A program made the position numbers and the translations under genes. 16,865 nucleotides of DNA from JAPLDP01 sp964628285 (GTDB lineage: Bacteria > Bacteroidota > Bacteroidia > Bacteroidales > JAGONC01): assembly GCA_964628285.1 (NCBI GenBank), contig CAZVNP010000058.1, positions 1 to 16,865 on the forward strand. Reading direction: 5' to 3'. Of this stretch, positions 1-7,940 are shown piece after piece (positions within the stretch are counted from its first letter, which is position 1; every line of letters starts with the position of its first letter). The notes beneath the pieces were generated by a model. The model made no database searches and was not told the DNA's origin. It saw only the letters and a program-made list of their open reading frames with translations.

Positions 1-32
1 CAATATAACAATATAACAATATAACAATATAA
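1..32. repeat. 8-bp tandem repeat, four perfect copies
   Basis: The unit CAATATAA is present four times head to tail, followed by a partial CAAG and then the short palindromic CAATTG-AA-CAATTG at 37-50. It ends about 20 bases before the first gene start and may extend beyond the left edge. AT-rich CAAT/TAAC repeats of this kind occur between genes in environmental Bacteroidota genomes (from memory, not checked). No promoter or protein-binding function can be read from it. Confidence 0.85.
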
Positions 33-68
33 CAAGCAATTGAACAATTGAATCCGAATCAGCCAAAA

Positions 69-1094
69 ATGTCTAAACGAGTATTAACGATATTACTCCT
101 CTGTTCATACTTCGGGACAAACGCCGTCTCCGCCCAGGAAGCCACCGTTACCGCCACACTCGACACCTCGAGCATCCTCATCGGCGACCAGATACACCTG
201 AGGCTCAATCTGACCGTTCCCAGGATCGCCGCCGTGGTCTGGGCCAGTGTGGCCGATACGATCACCTCAAAGATCGAAGTCATTAAACGATCGCCCATCG
301 ACTCGGTGCTGACCGGGCAACCCGAAGGGATGAAGACGCTGTCACAACTGCTCACGATCACCTCATTCGACTCCGGCTATATTGCTATCCCGCCCTTTGT
401 CTTTCTATATAAAAATAAAGGCGATAACGATTATAAAAGCGCCGAAACCGAAGCCATGTTACTGGAGGTGCGCCAACCTGAAGTGAACCTCTCGGGTGAA
501 ATCAAAGACATCAAAGGGCCGATGAAAGCCCCGGTCACCTTCGCCGAGCTGCTGCCCTGGATACTGGCGGTCCTCGGTGCCGCTCTCCTGACATACGGTA
601 TCATATATTATATCAGGAAAAGAAAAAAAGCCGAACCTCTCATACCGTTGCGTCACAAAGCTGCACTGCCGCCTCATGTGATCGCACTGGAAGCCCTGGA
701 GAACCTCCGGGCCAAGAAATTATGGCAAAGCGGAAAAATAAAGGAATACCACAGCGAACTGACTGAGATCATCAGGGTATACATCGAAGGGAAGTTCAAG
801 GTCATGGCCCTGGAGATGGTCACAACCGATATTCTGGAATCATTGAAGTCCAAAGCCATTGAGCCGGGCACACAGGCCAAGCTGAAGGCCATGCTCGAAC
901 TCGCCGATATGGTGAAGTTCGCCAAGGAGCATCCCCTGCCCGAAGAGCAGGAACAAAGCATGAATTACGCCATCGACTTTGTGAAAGACACCATAAATGT
1001 CATTGAGCAGGAAAATGCCGTTCAACCTGATCATGAAGAAACGGTTGAGGCTGTTGCGGCACCCTCTGATGAACCGGCTGAAAAAGAACCGTGA
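69..1094 (+). CDS. Membrane-anchored BatD-like protein of the Bat operon
   Basis: A 341-residue protein with a signal peptide (about residues 1-23, ending SAQ), a periplasmic beta-type region of about 135 residues, the conserved-looking stretch DIKGPMKAPVTFAELLPW (147-164), one membrane segment (about 162-181) followed by RKRKK, and a helical cytoplasmic tail. The position directly before batA matches the protein usually found between DUF58 and batA in Bacteroidota. Its tail (about 200-320) resembles the tail of BatD at 3991-5850, so it looks like a short BatD-type partner of the vWA proteins. An in-frame TTG at 48 is possible, but ATG 69 puts the signal peptide at the N-terminus. The stop overlaps the batA start (TGATG), implying translational coupling. 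Function inferred from context. Confidence 0.85.
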   Translation: MSKRVLTILLLCSYFGTNAVSAQEATVTATLDTSSILIGDQIHLRLNLTVPRIAAVVWASVADTITSKIEVIKRSPIDSVLTGQPEGMKTLSQLLTITSFDSGYIAIPPFVFLYKNKGDNDYKSAETEAMLLEVRQPEVNLSGEIKDIKGPMKAPVTFAELLPWILAVLGAALLTYGIIYYIRKRKKAEPLIPLRHKAALPPHVIALEALENLRAKKLWQSGKIKEYHSELTEIIRVYIEGKFKVMALEMVTTDILESLKSKAIEPGTQAKLKAMLELADMVKFAKEHPLPEEQEQSMNYAIDFVKDTINVIEQENAVQPDHEETVEAVAAPSDEPAEKEP

Positions 1095-2089
1095 TGATGA
1101 ATAACACTGAATTTGCACAGCCCTATTTCTTCTATTTCCTCGCGGTCATACCGTTGTTGATCGTCTGGTATTACTTCCGGCAGCGGCGTATTCATGCCGA
1201 CATCCGCTTTTCAGCCACCCAGGCCTTTGAAAACAGGCATAAGAGCATCAAGGTTTACCTGTACCATGGTCTGTTCGTACTGCGTCTGCTGGTCCTCGCG
1301 TTGCTGATCGTGGCCATGGCGCGGCCGCAGTCGAGCCAGCGCCGTCAGAATGTCAACATCGAAGGGATCGATATCGTCATGACGCTGGACATTTCGGGCA
1401 GCATGCTGGCCGAGGACTTCAAGCCCAACCGGCTGGAGGCGGCCAAAGACGTGGCACAGGATTTCATCGACGGCCGACCCAACGACCGCATGGGCCTGGT
1501 GGTCTTCAGCGGCGAATCGTTCACGCAGTGTCCCCTGACCACCGACCATACCGTGTTGCTGAACCTTTTCAAGGACATCCACAGCGGCATGATCGACGAC
1601 GGCACGGCCATCGGTGATGGCCTGGCAACAGCCATCAACCGTCTGAAGGAGAGCACCGCCCTCAGCAAGGTCATTATCCTGCTTACCGACGGCATCAACA
1701 ACATGGGATCGATCGACCCCGTGTCGGCAGCCGAGATAGCCAAGCTCTATGGCATCCGCGTTTACACCATCGGCGTGGGGACTCTCGGCACCGCCCCCTA
1801 CCCCGTTAAAACGCCCTTCGGCATCCAGTATCAGAATGTCGAGGTGAAGATCGACGAACCCATGCTCAGGAAAATAGCCGAGATGACCAATGGGAAGTAC
1901 TTCAGGGCTACCGACAATGAAAAACTGAGGGAGATATACCAGCAGATCGACAAACTCGAGAAATCAAAGATCGACGTCACCGAATTCCGCAAGAAAAAAG
2001 AAGAGTTCATGCCCTTAGTGCTCATAGCGGCACTGCTGTTCATCTTTGAGATCGTGTTGAAAAATACGGTATTCCGTTCAATACCTTAA
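1094..2089 (+). CDS. batA: BatA, vWA-domain aerotolerance protein
   Basis: A 331-residue inner-membrane protein with the BatA N-terminal region (hydrophobic segments at about 11-28 and 57-76), a von Willebrand A domain (about 92-290) and a C-terminal membrane helix (about 308-325). The metal-ion-dependent adhesion site is intact: DISGS at 99-103, Thr171 in DDGTAIGDG, and Asp199 in LLTDG. Bat proteins are known from Bacteroides fragilis aerotolerance and from Francisella and Leptospira stress work; they are thought to act with a MoxR AAA+ ATPase at the membrane. GTG 1091, ATG 1094 and ATG 1097 are adjacent candidate starts. ATG 1094 is chosen because it overlaps the upstream TGA by one base. 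batB follows after 11 bases. Confidence 0.95.
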   Translation: MMNNTEFAQPYFFYFLAVIPLLIVWYYFRQRRIHADIRFSATQAFENRHKSIKVYLYHGLFVLRLLVLALLIVAMARPQSSQRRQNVNIEGIDIVMTLDISGSMLAEDFKPNRLEAAKDVAQDFIDGRPNDRMGLVVFSGESFTQCPLTTDHTVLLNLFKDIHSGMIDDGTAIGDGLATAINRLKESTALSKVIILLTDGINNMGSIDPVSAAEIAKLYGIRVYTIGVGTLGTAPYPVKTPFGIQYQNVEVKIDEPMLRKIAEMTNGKYFRATDNEKLREIYQQIDKLEKSKIDVTEFRKKKEEFMPLVLIAALLFIFEIVLKNTVFRSIP

Positions 2090-2100
2090 AACCACTGAAA

Positions 2101-3132
2101 ATGATCCGTCTAGCACATCCATATTTCCTGTACGGGCTGGTTCTGGTGCCGGTGTTCATCATCCTCTTTGTGCTTGTGTTCCGGTGGAAGAAAAAGGCTC
2201 TGAGGCGTTTCGGCGAATTCTCGGTGGTGCAGCGGCTCATGCCTGATTCTTCCACGGGCAGGCCTGTGCTGAAGTTCATCATCCTGACCATGGCCTTTGT
2301 CTTTATCATCCTGGCACTGGCCGACCCGCAGGTAGGGTCCAAACTGGTCAAGATGCAACGCAAGGGCATCGACGTGATCATCGCCCTCGACGTGTCGAAC
2401 AGCATGCTGGCCGAAGACATCAAACCAGACAGGCTCGAGAAAGCCAAGCTGGCCATGTCGAAACTGGTCGACGAGATGAAAAACGACCGCATAGGCATTG
2501 TCGTCTTTGCAGGAAAATCGTATGTGCAGCTGCCCATCACCACCGATTACCAGGCGGCCAAGCTCTATATCTCCACCATCAACACGAACCTGGTCCCGAC
2601 GCAGGGTACCGCCATCGGTTCCGCCATCAGCCTCGCCGCCAATTCATTTGGTGAGAGTGATCACAGTAAGGCGATCATCCTGATCACCGACGGCGAGAAC
2701 CACGAGGACGATGCCGTAAAGGCCTCACAGGATGCCGCAACCAAGGGCATCAGAGTGTACGCCATCGGCATGGGCTCACCCGAAGGCAGCCCCATACCCG
2801 TGTACAACGGCAGTGTGCAGGTGGGATATAAGAAAGACCGCCAGGGCAACACCATTATCACCCGACTGGATGAGAAACTCCTCGAACAAATCGCTTCGGC
2901 AGGTAACGGCATCTATGTCAGGGAAGATAATGCCAGCGTCGGACTCAAAAAAATATTCAGCAACATCAATTCCCTGGAAGAAAAAGAGATCGAAAGCCGG
3001 ATTTTTTCGGACTATGAAGACCGTTTTCAATACTTCCTCGGCATTGCTGTCGTTTTAATTATAATCGAACGGATTATCATTGAAAGAAAAGGCAGGTGGG
3101 CCGGAATATTCAAATTCTCTGGCCGCACCTGA
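2101..3132 (+). CDS. batB: BatB, second vWA-domain aerotolerance protein
   Basis: A 343-residue paralogue of BatA with the same plan: N-terminal hydrophobic segments (about 8-28 and 56-74), a vWA domain from about 90, and a C-terminal membrane helix near 313-329. The MIDAS residues are present: DVSNS at 97-101, Thr170 in TQGTAIG, and Asp197 in LITDGEN. The residues around the first motif, SMLAED, are identical in BatA and BatB, supporting an old duplication. BatA and BatB are thought to form a heteromeric vWA unit in the inner membrane. The start ATG gives a protein beginning MIRLAHPYFL, normal for the family. It lies 11 bases after batA and 26 bases before batC, in one operon. Confidence 0.95.
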   Translation: MIRLAHPYFLYGLVLVPVFIILFVLVFRWKKKALRRFGEFSVVQRLMPDSSTGRPVLKFIILTMAFVFIILALADPQVGSKLVKMQRKGIDVIIALDVSNSMLAEDIKPDRLEKAKLAMSKLVDEMKNDRIGIVVFAGKSYVQLPITTDYQAAKLYISTINTNLVPTQGTAIGSAISLAANSFGESDHSKAIILITDGENHEDDAVKASQDAATKGIRVYAIGMGSPEGSPIPVYNGSVQVGYKKDRQGNTIITRLDEKLLEQIASAGNGIYVREDNASVGLKKIFSNINSLEEKEIESRIFSDYEDRFQYFLGIAVVLIIIERIIIERKGRWAGIFKFSGRT

Positions 3133-3158
3133 GCGTATAACCAAGCAAGGATAAAACC

Positions 3159-3935
3159 ATGAAACTCGTCACGGCAGTCATATTGGTCGCTTCCCTGGCC
3201 ATGACACTCCCGGTTATGGGCCAGGGCGAAAGAAAGTACATCCGTCATGGCAATAAACAATATGACGAAAAGAACTATGAAGGCGCCGAAATCGATTACC
3301 GTAAATCACTCATAAAAGAAGGTTCTTCGGTACCCGGGCGTTTCAATCTGGGTGATGCCGTGTACCGCCAAAATAATTATCCTGAGGCTATCCGGGCTTT
3401 TGACACCCTGAGAACGTCAAAGGCCGGCAAGGATGTTTTACCGCAGGCCTATTACAACCTGGGCAACTCACTGCTGAAATACGCCATGGATTCGGCCGGC
3501 AGACATACTCAAGCGCTCCCCGCCAGCATCGAGGCCTATAAAAACGCTCTCCGATATGATCCCAACGACCAGGATGCCAAATACAACCTGACGTACGCCC
3601 TTAAACTGGTGCAACAGCAACAGGATCAACAGAATCAACAAAATCAACAACAGAACGACCAGAAAAACCAGCAGCAGAAACAGGATCAACAGAAACAGGA
3701 CCAGCAGAAACAGGACCAGCAACAGGTCAAGCAGCAACAGAACCAGCAACAACAGGATCAGCAGCAGGCTCAGCAGGATCAACAGCAAGGTCAACAGGGG
3801 CAGGCACGGCAACTGTCGAAGGAAGATGCAGCCAGGATGCTTGAAGCCATGCAAAACGACGAAAAAAACACCCTCAGGAAACTGAGAGAGAAAAACATTC
3901 AAGCGGTTCGGGTCAAAACTGATAAGGATTGGTGA
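3159..3935 (+). CDS. batC: BatC, TPR protein with a glutamine-rich tract
   Basis: A 258-residue protein with a signal peptide (about 1-22, MGQG cleavage region), tetratricopeptide helices (about 25-148, including the NLGD and YYNLGNSLLKYA helices and a final Y-DPNDQDAKYNLTYAL repeat), then a strongly biased tract from about 152 to 218 made almost only of Gln, Asp, Lys and Asn. The last 40 residues are charged and helical and end in KDW, which I recall as common in BatC. The TPR part probably holds partners in the periplasm beside BatA, BatB and BatE. The Q-rich stretch is read through in frame without interruption, so it is a real part of the protein. It sits between batB and batD. Confidence 0.93.
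   Translation: MKLVTAVILVASLAMTLPVMGQGERKYIRHGNKQYDEKNYEGAEIDYRKSLIKEGSSVPGRFNLGDAVYRQNNYPEAIRAFDTLRTSKAGKDVLPQAYYNLGNSLLKYAMDSAGRHTQALPASIEAYKNALRYDPNDQDAKYNLTYALKLVQQQQDQQNQQNQQQNDQKNQQQKQDQQKQDQQKQDQQQVKQQQNQQQQDQQQAQQDQQQGQQGQARQLSKEDAARMLEAMQNDEKNTLRKLREKNIQAVRVKTDKDW
3675..3719 (+). repeat. 15-bp in-frame tandem repeat inside batC
   Basis: Three 15-bp copies of CAGAAACAGGAYCAR code for three QKQDQ units within the glutamine-rich tract. The second and third copies are identical and the first differs at two third-codon positions. Such a tract can change length by slippage while staying in frame. Confidence 0.8.
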
Positions 3936-3990
3936 TCCATCAGCCGGATGTTAATTTATAATTTTGTAACCAGATAACGGTCATCCATTA

Positions 3991-5850
3991 ATGAAGCTGT
4001 CATTCAGATATATTATCCTCATTCTTATTCTGACCTTGAGCTTCACTGCTCTTCAGGCGCAGGAGATTCAATTCACCGCTTCGGCCAGGCCGGTGGTAAG
4101 GGTTGGTGAACAGTTCCGTCTGACCTATGAGATCAATGTGGAGGGAAGGAATTTCATGGCTCCCGACCTGAGTGATTTCAACGTTTTGTCCGGTCCTAAT
4201 CCTTCCTCCAGTCAGAGCATACAGATCATCAACGGGCAAGTCAGCAGGACCGTTTCCAACACCTATACCTATTACCTCCGTGCGGTGAAAGAAGGGGATT
4301 ATAACATCGCTCCTGCCACGATCGTAGTGAAAGGACAGAGGATCACCTCCAACGCTCTGAGCATCAAGGTCATTGCAGGCAATGCCCAGCCGCCGCCCAC
4401 CGCCGCCAGGCCTTCACAGCGTCAGAACCTCCAGGATAACAGCGGCACCGTTAAAGGTGAGGATGTCTTTATCCGGGCTTCCATTGACAATAAAAATCCA
4501 TGGCAGGGGCAGCAGGTCATCGTCACCTACAAGATCTACACGAAAGTGCCCGTGTCGCAGTATTCGATGGATCAGATACCGTCCTATAACAATTTCTGGG
4601 CTCAGGACCTTCTCGACGACAATCAGAAACCGGTGCAGTACAACGAGGTCATCGACGGTCAGCAATATGTTGTGGCGGAAATAAAAAAGGTCGCCTTGTT
4701 CCCTATGACCAGCGGTGAGCTGACCATTGATCCCCTTAAAGTGGATGTCGTGGCCCAGATACAAACCATGACACGTCGGAGCATCGATCCCTTTTTCGAT
4801 CATTTCTTCAATGATCCCTTTTTCGGTCAGAATTATCAAAATGTCCAGAAGACATTATACAGCAATACCCTCAAGCTCAATGTCAAGCCTTTGCCACTTC
4901 ACAATAAGCCTTCCGACTTCAGTGGTGCCGTAGGGCAGTTCACCTTTAAATCGAACATCGACCGCACGAGTCTGAAAGCCAATGAAGCGGTGAACCTGAA
5001 GTTTGCCGTCACCGGCAAAGGTAATATCAAGCTCCTCGATAACCTCAAAGTCAATTTTCCTCCTGACTTCGAGGTATATGATCCTAAGATCAACAACAAC
5101 ATCAATAAGAACAGCTACGGTATTTCCGGTGCACGGACCATTGAATACCTTCTCATCCCGCGCAATGCGGGTGATTTCACCATTAAGCCTGTGACCTTCA
5201 GTTATTTTGATCCCGACAAAGCCGATTATGTGACCCTCACATCACCGTCCTATACCATTAATGTAGCCAAAAGCGAAGGCCAGACGGCCGCTGTCACATA
5301 CAGCGGCGTCAATCAATCGGATATCGAATACATCGGAAGCGATATCCGCTTTATCAACACCCACCCGTTTGTTTTGCACCGGATCGGCTCGTTCTTCTTC
5401 GCATCACCCCAATATCTCCTTCTTCTCGCCGGGACCCTGCTGCTGGCCGTCGCCCTGACACTTTCATGGAATGCTTACAGCAAACAGAGAAGAAACGTGA
5501 CACTCATCCGTAACAGGAAGGCGACAAAGGTAGCGCGGAAGAGACTGCTGAAAGCATCCGGTTTTCTTAAAACACTCGATGAGACGCTGTTTTATAATGA
5601 GATCTCACAGGCTTTATGGGGCTATATCAGCGATAAGTTTAACATACCCCTCTCGGAACTGTCCATGGATTCGGTGAGGGAAGCCCTCGTTTCGAAGAAC
5701 GTACGGGAAGACATCATGAACCCGTTCATCGCCACCCTCGACCATTGCGAATATGCCAGGTTCGCACCGGGCGACAAAGCGGTGAACATGGATCATATAT
5801 ACCATGAAGCCCTTGACGTCATTACAAGAATTGAAAGGGAACTGAAATAA
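3991..5850 (+). CDS. batD: BatD, oxygen-tolerance membrane protein
   Basis: A 619-residue protein with a signal peptide (about 1-24, ALQAQ), a long periplasmic part of repeated beta-sandwich modules (about 25-460) typical of BatD, one strong membrane segment (about 473-493) and a helical cytoplasmic tail (494-619) opening with the basic KQRR. Motifs supporting BatD are the N-terminal RPVVRVGEQFRLTYEIN, the paired SRTVSNTYTYYLRAVKEGDY, and a later repeat of the same type (RTIEYLLIPRNAGDFTI). Length is usual for the family. The tail (from FYNEIS, residue 534) resembles that of the first gene in the window. The gene starts 55 bases after batC, the largest gap inside the operon, and stops 34 bases before the chosen batE start. 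Known role: envelope stress and aerotolerance in the Bat complex; mechanism unknown. Confidence 0.94.
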   Translation: MKLSFRYIILILILTLSFTALQAQEIQFTASARPVVRVGEQFRLTYEINVEGRNFMAPDLSDFNVLSGPNPSSSQSIQIINGQVSRTVSNTYTYYLRAVKEGDYNIAPATIVVKGQRITSNALSIKVIAGNAQPPPTAARPSQRQNLQDNSGTVKGEDVFIRASIDNKNPWQGQQVIVTYKIYTKVPVSQYSMDQIPSYNNFWAQDLLDDNQKPVQYNEVIDGQQYVVAEIKKVALFPMTSGELTIDPLKVDVVAQIQTMTRRSIDPFFDHFFNDPFFGQNYQNVQKTLYSNTLKLNVKPLPLHNKPSDFSGAVGQFTFKSNIDRTSLKANEAVNLKFAVTGKGNIKLLDNLKVNFPPDFEVYDPKINNNINKNSYGISGARTIEYLLIPRNAGDFTIKPVTFSYFDPDKADYVTLTSPSYTINVAKSEGQTAAVTYSGVNQSDIEYIGSDIRFINTHPFVLHRIGSFFFASPQYLLLLAGTLLLAVALTLSWNAYSKQRRNVTLIRNRKATKVARKRLLKASGFLKTLDETLFYNEISQALWGYISDKFNIPLSELSMDSVREALVSKNVREDIMNPFIATLDHCEYARFAPGDKAVNMDHIYHEALDVITRIERELK

Positions 5851-5884
5851 ACCATCATCCATGAGCCACGGTGACAAATATATT

Positions 5885-6658
5885 ATGAAAGTGTTCCGAT
5901 CCATGAAAGGTTTAACAGGCGTATTGGTATTGATGTTTCTGTGTCTGACTTTATCAGCCCAGGACAACGCGGCACTCATCGGGAAAGGCAACAAGGACTA
6001 TGCCGCCGGGCTTTACAACAATTCCATTGAGGATTATCTGAAGGTGGTGAGGAACGGATATGAGTCGCCTGAGCTGTATTATAATCTGGGTAATGCTTAT
6101 TTTAAAGCCAACGATCTTCCGTCGGCCATTCTGTATTATGAGAAAGCCAAAAAGCTTAAACCCAACGATCCTGACATAAATTTCAACCTGCACATCGCCA
6201 ACAGCCTTATCGTCGATAAAATTGATCCGGTGCCGCAGCTTTTCTATATCCGGTGGTGGAAGAGCCTGTACCATCTCTTTGACGTGAACGGATGGGCCTG
6301 GTTCAATGTCGCCTCTTTCATAGTCCTGCTGGCACTCATCATCACCGTCATCATTTCGCGGAAAGCACTCCTGAGACATGTGACGTCATGGCTGGCGGTC
6401 ATCGTGCTGGTCATTTTCTTCTTCAGCCTGGGTTTTTCGTTACAGACCTACCACTCTTTTAAAAAAGCCAATGAAGCGATCGTCTTCAATCCTTCGGTGA
6501 CGGTGAAAAGCTCACCGTCGGAGAACAGCATCGATCTTTTTGTCGTGCATGAAGGGACAAAGGTTAAAATTACCGATACCGTCGGCGACTGGTATGAGAT
6601 ACACATTGCCAACGGCAGTGTGGGCTGGATGAAAGCCGCCTCAGTGAAGAAGATTTAA
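5885..6658 (+). CDS. batE: BatE, TPR and SH3-like membrane protein
   Basis: A 257-residue protein with a signal peptide or anchor (about 8-25, ending LSAQ), a TPR region (about 33-105, with YYNLGNAYFKANDLPSAI), two membrane segments (about 141-158 and 168-186) and a C-terminal bacterial SH3-like domain (about 197-255, with VTVKSSPSENS and the closing GSVGWM). This order is that of BatE. An ATG at 5861 would add eight residues and give a long N-terminal region before the hydrophobic core; ATG 5885 (MKVFRS) or ATG 5903 (MKGLTG) gives a normal signal peptide, and I favour 5885. It is the last gene of the bat operon, and its stop lies 5 bases from the convergent mscL remnant. No strong terminator hairpin follows. 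Confidence 0.92.
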   Translation: MKVFRSMKGLTGVLVLMFLCLTLSAQDNAALIGKGNKDYAAGLYNNSIEDYLKVVRNGYESPELYYNLGNAYFKANDLPSAILYYEKAKKLKPNDPDINFNLHIANSLIVDKIDPVPQLFYIRWWKSLYHLFDVNGWAWFNVASFIVLLALIITVIISRKALLRHVTSWLAVIVLVIFFFSLGFSLQTYHSFKKANEAIVFNPSVTVKSSPSENSIDLFVVHEGTKVKITDTVGDWYEIHIANGSVGWMKAASVKKI

Positions 6659-6663
6659 ATTCA

Positions 6664-6883
6664 TCACAGCCTTCGGTAAGACTTGCTTTTCAGGATATCC
6701 CTTATTTCTGATAGTAATTTCTCCTCATTGGAGGGTGCGGGAGGTGGTGGGGGAACCTCTTTTTTCTTCCTTTCCAGCTTCTGTGCCACTTTCACTACGA
6801 GGAACACTGATGATGACGGCGACAGCCAGATCAAGGACATGGCCGCGCATGGCGAAATCACGAAAGTCTTTCAGGATGCTCAT
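6664..6883 (-). pseudogene. mscL: mscL remnant with internal deletion and frameshift
   Basis: Both ends of a large-conductance mechanosensitive channel are recognisable on the minus strand, but in different frames. From ATG at 6883 the protein begins MSILKDFRDFAMRGHVLDLA and runs through VAVII, which is the MscL N-terminal helix and the start of TM1. At about 6806-6811 the sequence jumps, one frame over, to SVFLVVKVAQKLERKKK and then the cytoplasmic tail with the PPPPPA linker and NEEKLLSEIRDILK bundle, stopping at 6664. MscL is usually about 130-150 residues; here about 70 codons remain, so TM1, the periplasmic loop and most of TM2 are gone. Read from the ATG, the frame ends after about 52 codons in an unrelated tail. 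A channel cannot be made. The identification is strong; the exact deletion endpoints are not determinable here. Confidence 0.88.
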
Positions 6884-6911
6884 AGGTTTCTGGTGTTAGT
6901 TTGGTTATGCA

Positions 6912-6941
6912 CAAATATATGAAATAACCCGACAAAACAAA
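6912..6941 (-). promoter_or_regulatory. Probable relict promoter of the mscL remnant
   Basis: On the minus strand a perfect Bacteroidota -7 box TATATTTG (6919-6912) lies 28 bases before the ATG, with TTTG (6941-6938) 18 bases upstream of it as a -33 element. The spacing is slightly short of the usual 19-21. If real, the dead gene has kept its promoter. Confidence 0.5.
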
Positions 6942-7092
6942 CAGCCTCATTTCTATCTCATTATCCTCCACACCCTGCCCCAAAAAAATAGATACAGGTT
7001 GACAATTCTTTTTTAATTTTAAAGGTTGATTTATACCTATGGATGAACAGCGGTTCCCTTCATCATCCTTTTTCAGGGCAGGACATTTGACG

Positions 7093-7896
7093 ATGAAGGT
7101 CATCCTGACCATTTCCGCCGTCTTTTTTTCATCCCGGGTGTCTGCCCAGGAGTTCCTTGCGGCTGAACCTTATGGCGGTACGGCCGGTCTGAAGGATCTC
7201 ATCAGGCTGGAGATGATTTATCCTGAAGAGGATATGAGGAAAGGAACTGAAGGAGAAGTGAAACTGCTTATCGCGACCGATGAGAAGGGAGCCGTGTCAT
7301 CCATCAAAGTGACCCGGTCCGTAACCCCCGCCATGGATTCCGAAGCGGTCAGGATTCTGCGTAAAGTGTTGTGGAAACCGGCCCGGTATAACGGCAAAGC
7401 CGTCGCCGACAGTCAGACCGTCACCATACCCTTTAGCATCAAAAAATATAACAGAGCTTGTGCCGACAGGGGCTACACGGCCATCATCTACCCTTATGAA
7501 CCGGTGGATGAAAGCGGTAAGGTCTGCAGCTTCAAAGATGTCAATGAACTCCCCAGGCTGCTGTTCAAGGATAAATCCATGACCCTTGGGGCATTCATCA
7601 ACAAGGAGATACAATATCCGGAGGCGGCGGTCAAATTCAATATTATGGGTAAGGAGACCGTATGGTTCGTCGTCGAACCAAATGGGATCATCACCAACAT
7701 TCAGCCCGAGAACTATGTCGGGGCGGGATGCTGGGAAGAAGCGGTACGGCTGGTCAGGATGCTCAGGTGGTACCCGGGCATTAAAAACGGCAAAGCCGTC
7801 CGCACCTCCATGACCATCAGCATCACCTTCAACCTGTCGGAAGGATCGGGATTGCACTATGTGCCTACGCAACTGAACAATACGGTACAGCAATGA
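7093..7896 (+). CDS. Secreted protein with two TonB C-terminal-like domains
   Basis: A 267-residue protein with a cleavable signal peptide (about 1-18, VSAQ) and two TonB C-terminal-like domains. The first (about 33-117) has YPEEDMRKGTEGEVKLLIATDEKG and the end WKPARYNGKAV-TVTIPFSI. The second (about 166-250) repeats the plan with IQYPEAAVKFNIMGKETVWFVVEPNG and WYPGIKNGKAVRTSMTISITF. It lacks the inner-membrane anchor and proline-rich spacer of a true TonB, so it is unlikely to energise receptors itself; a periplasmic protein using the fold for binding is more likely. ATG 7039 would add 18 residues before the signal peptide; ATG 7093 is preferred. Family recognition is good, exact role unknown. 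DUF3078 follows 44 bases later, possibly cotranscribed. Confidence 0.82.
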   Translation: MKVILTISAVFFSSRVSAQEFLAAEPYGGTAGLKDLIRLEMIYPEEDMRKGTEGEVKLLIATDEKGAVSSIKVTRSVTPAMDSEAVRILRKVLWKPARYNGKAVADSQTVTIPFSIKKYNRACADRGYTAIIYPYEPVDESGKVCSFKDVNELPRLLFKDKSMTLGAFINKEIQYPEAAVKFNIMGKETVWFVVEPNGIITNIQPENYVGAGCWEEAVRLVRMLRWYPGIKNGKAVRTSMTISITFNLSEGSGLHYVPTQLNNTVQQ

Positions 7897-7940
7897 CATG
7901 ACATGCAACCTTTATACTCATTAATATTAACTAAACAACG

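Noticed and set aside
3600..3800. CRISPR-like array
   Set aside because: The repeats are short, in frame and code for Gln-rich sequence; there are no unique spacers and no cas genes.
3468..3902. Leu-rich minus-strand frame that looks like a membrane protein
   Set aside because: It is the reverse reading of the CAG/CAA-rich tract of batC; the runs of Leu come from antisense Gln codons.
1094..6658. The bat cluster as a new system
   Set aside because: batA to batE in this order is a well-known Bacteroidota operon; only the tail homology and the Q-rich tract deserved comment.
6683..6922. Plus-strand 79-codon frame with a Gly run
   Set aside because: It is antisense to the mscL remnant; the Gly run is the reverse of the MscL Pro linker.
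7039..7092. Earlier start for the double TonB_C protein
   Set aside because: It would place 18 polar residues before a clean signal peptide; ATG 7093 is the simpler start, though the earlier one is not excluded.
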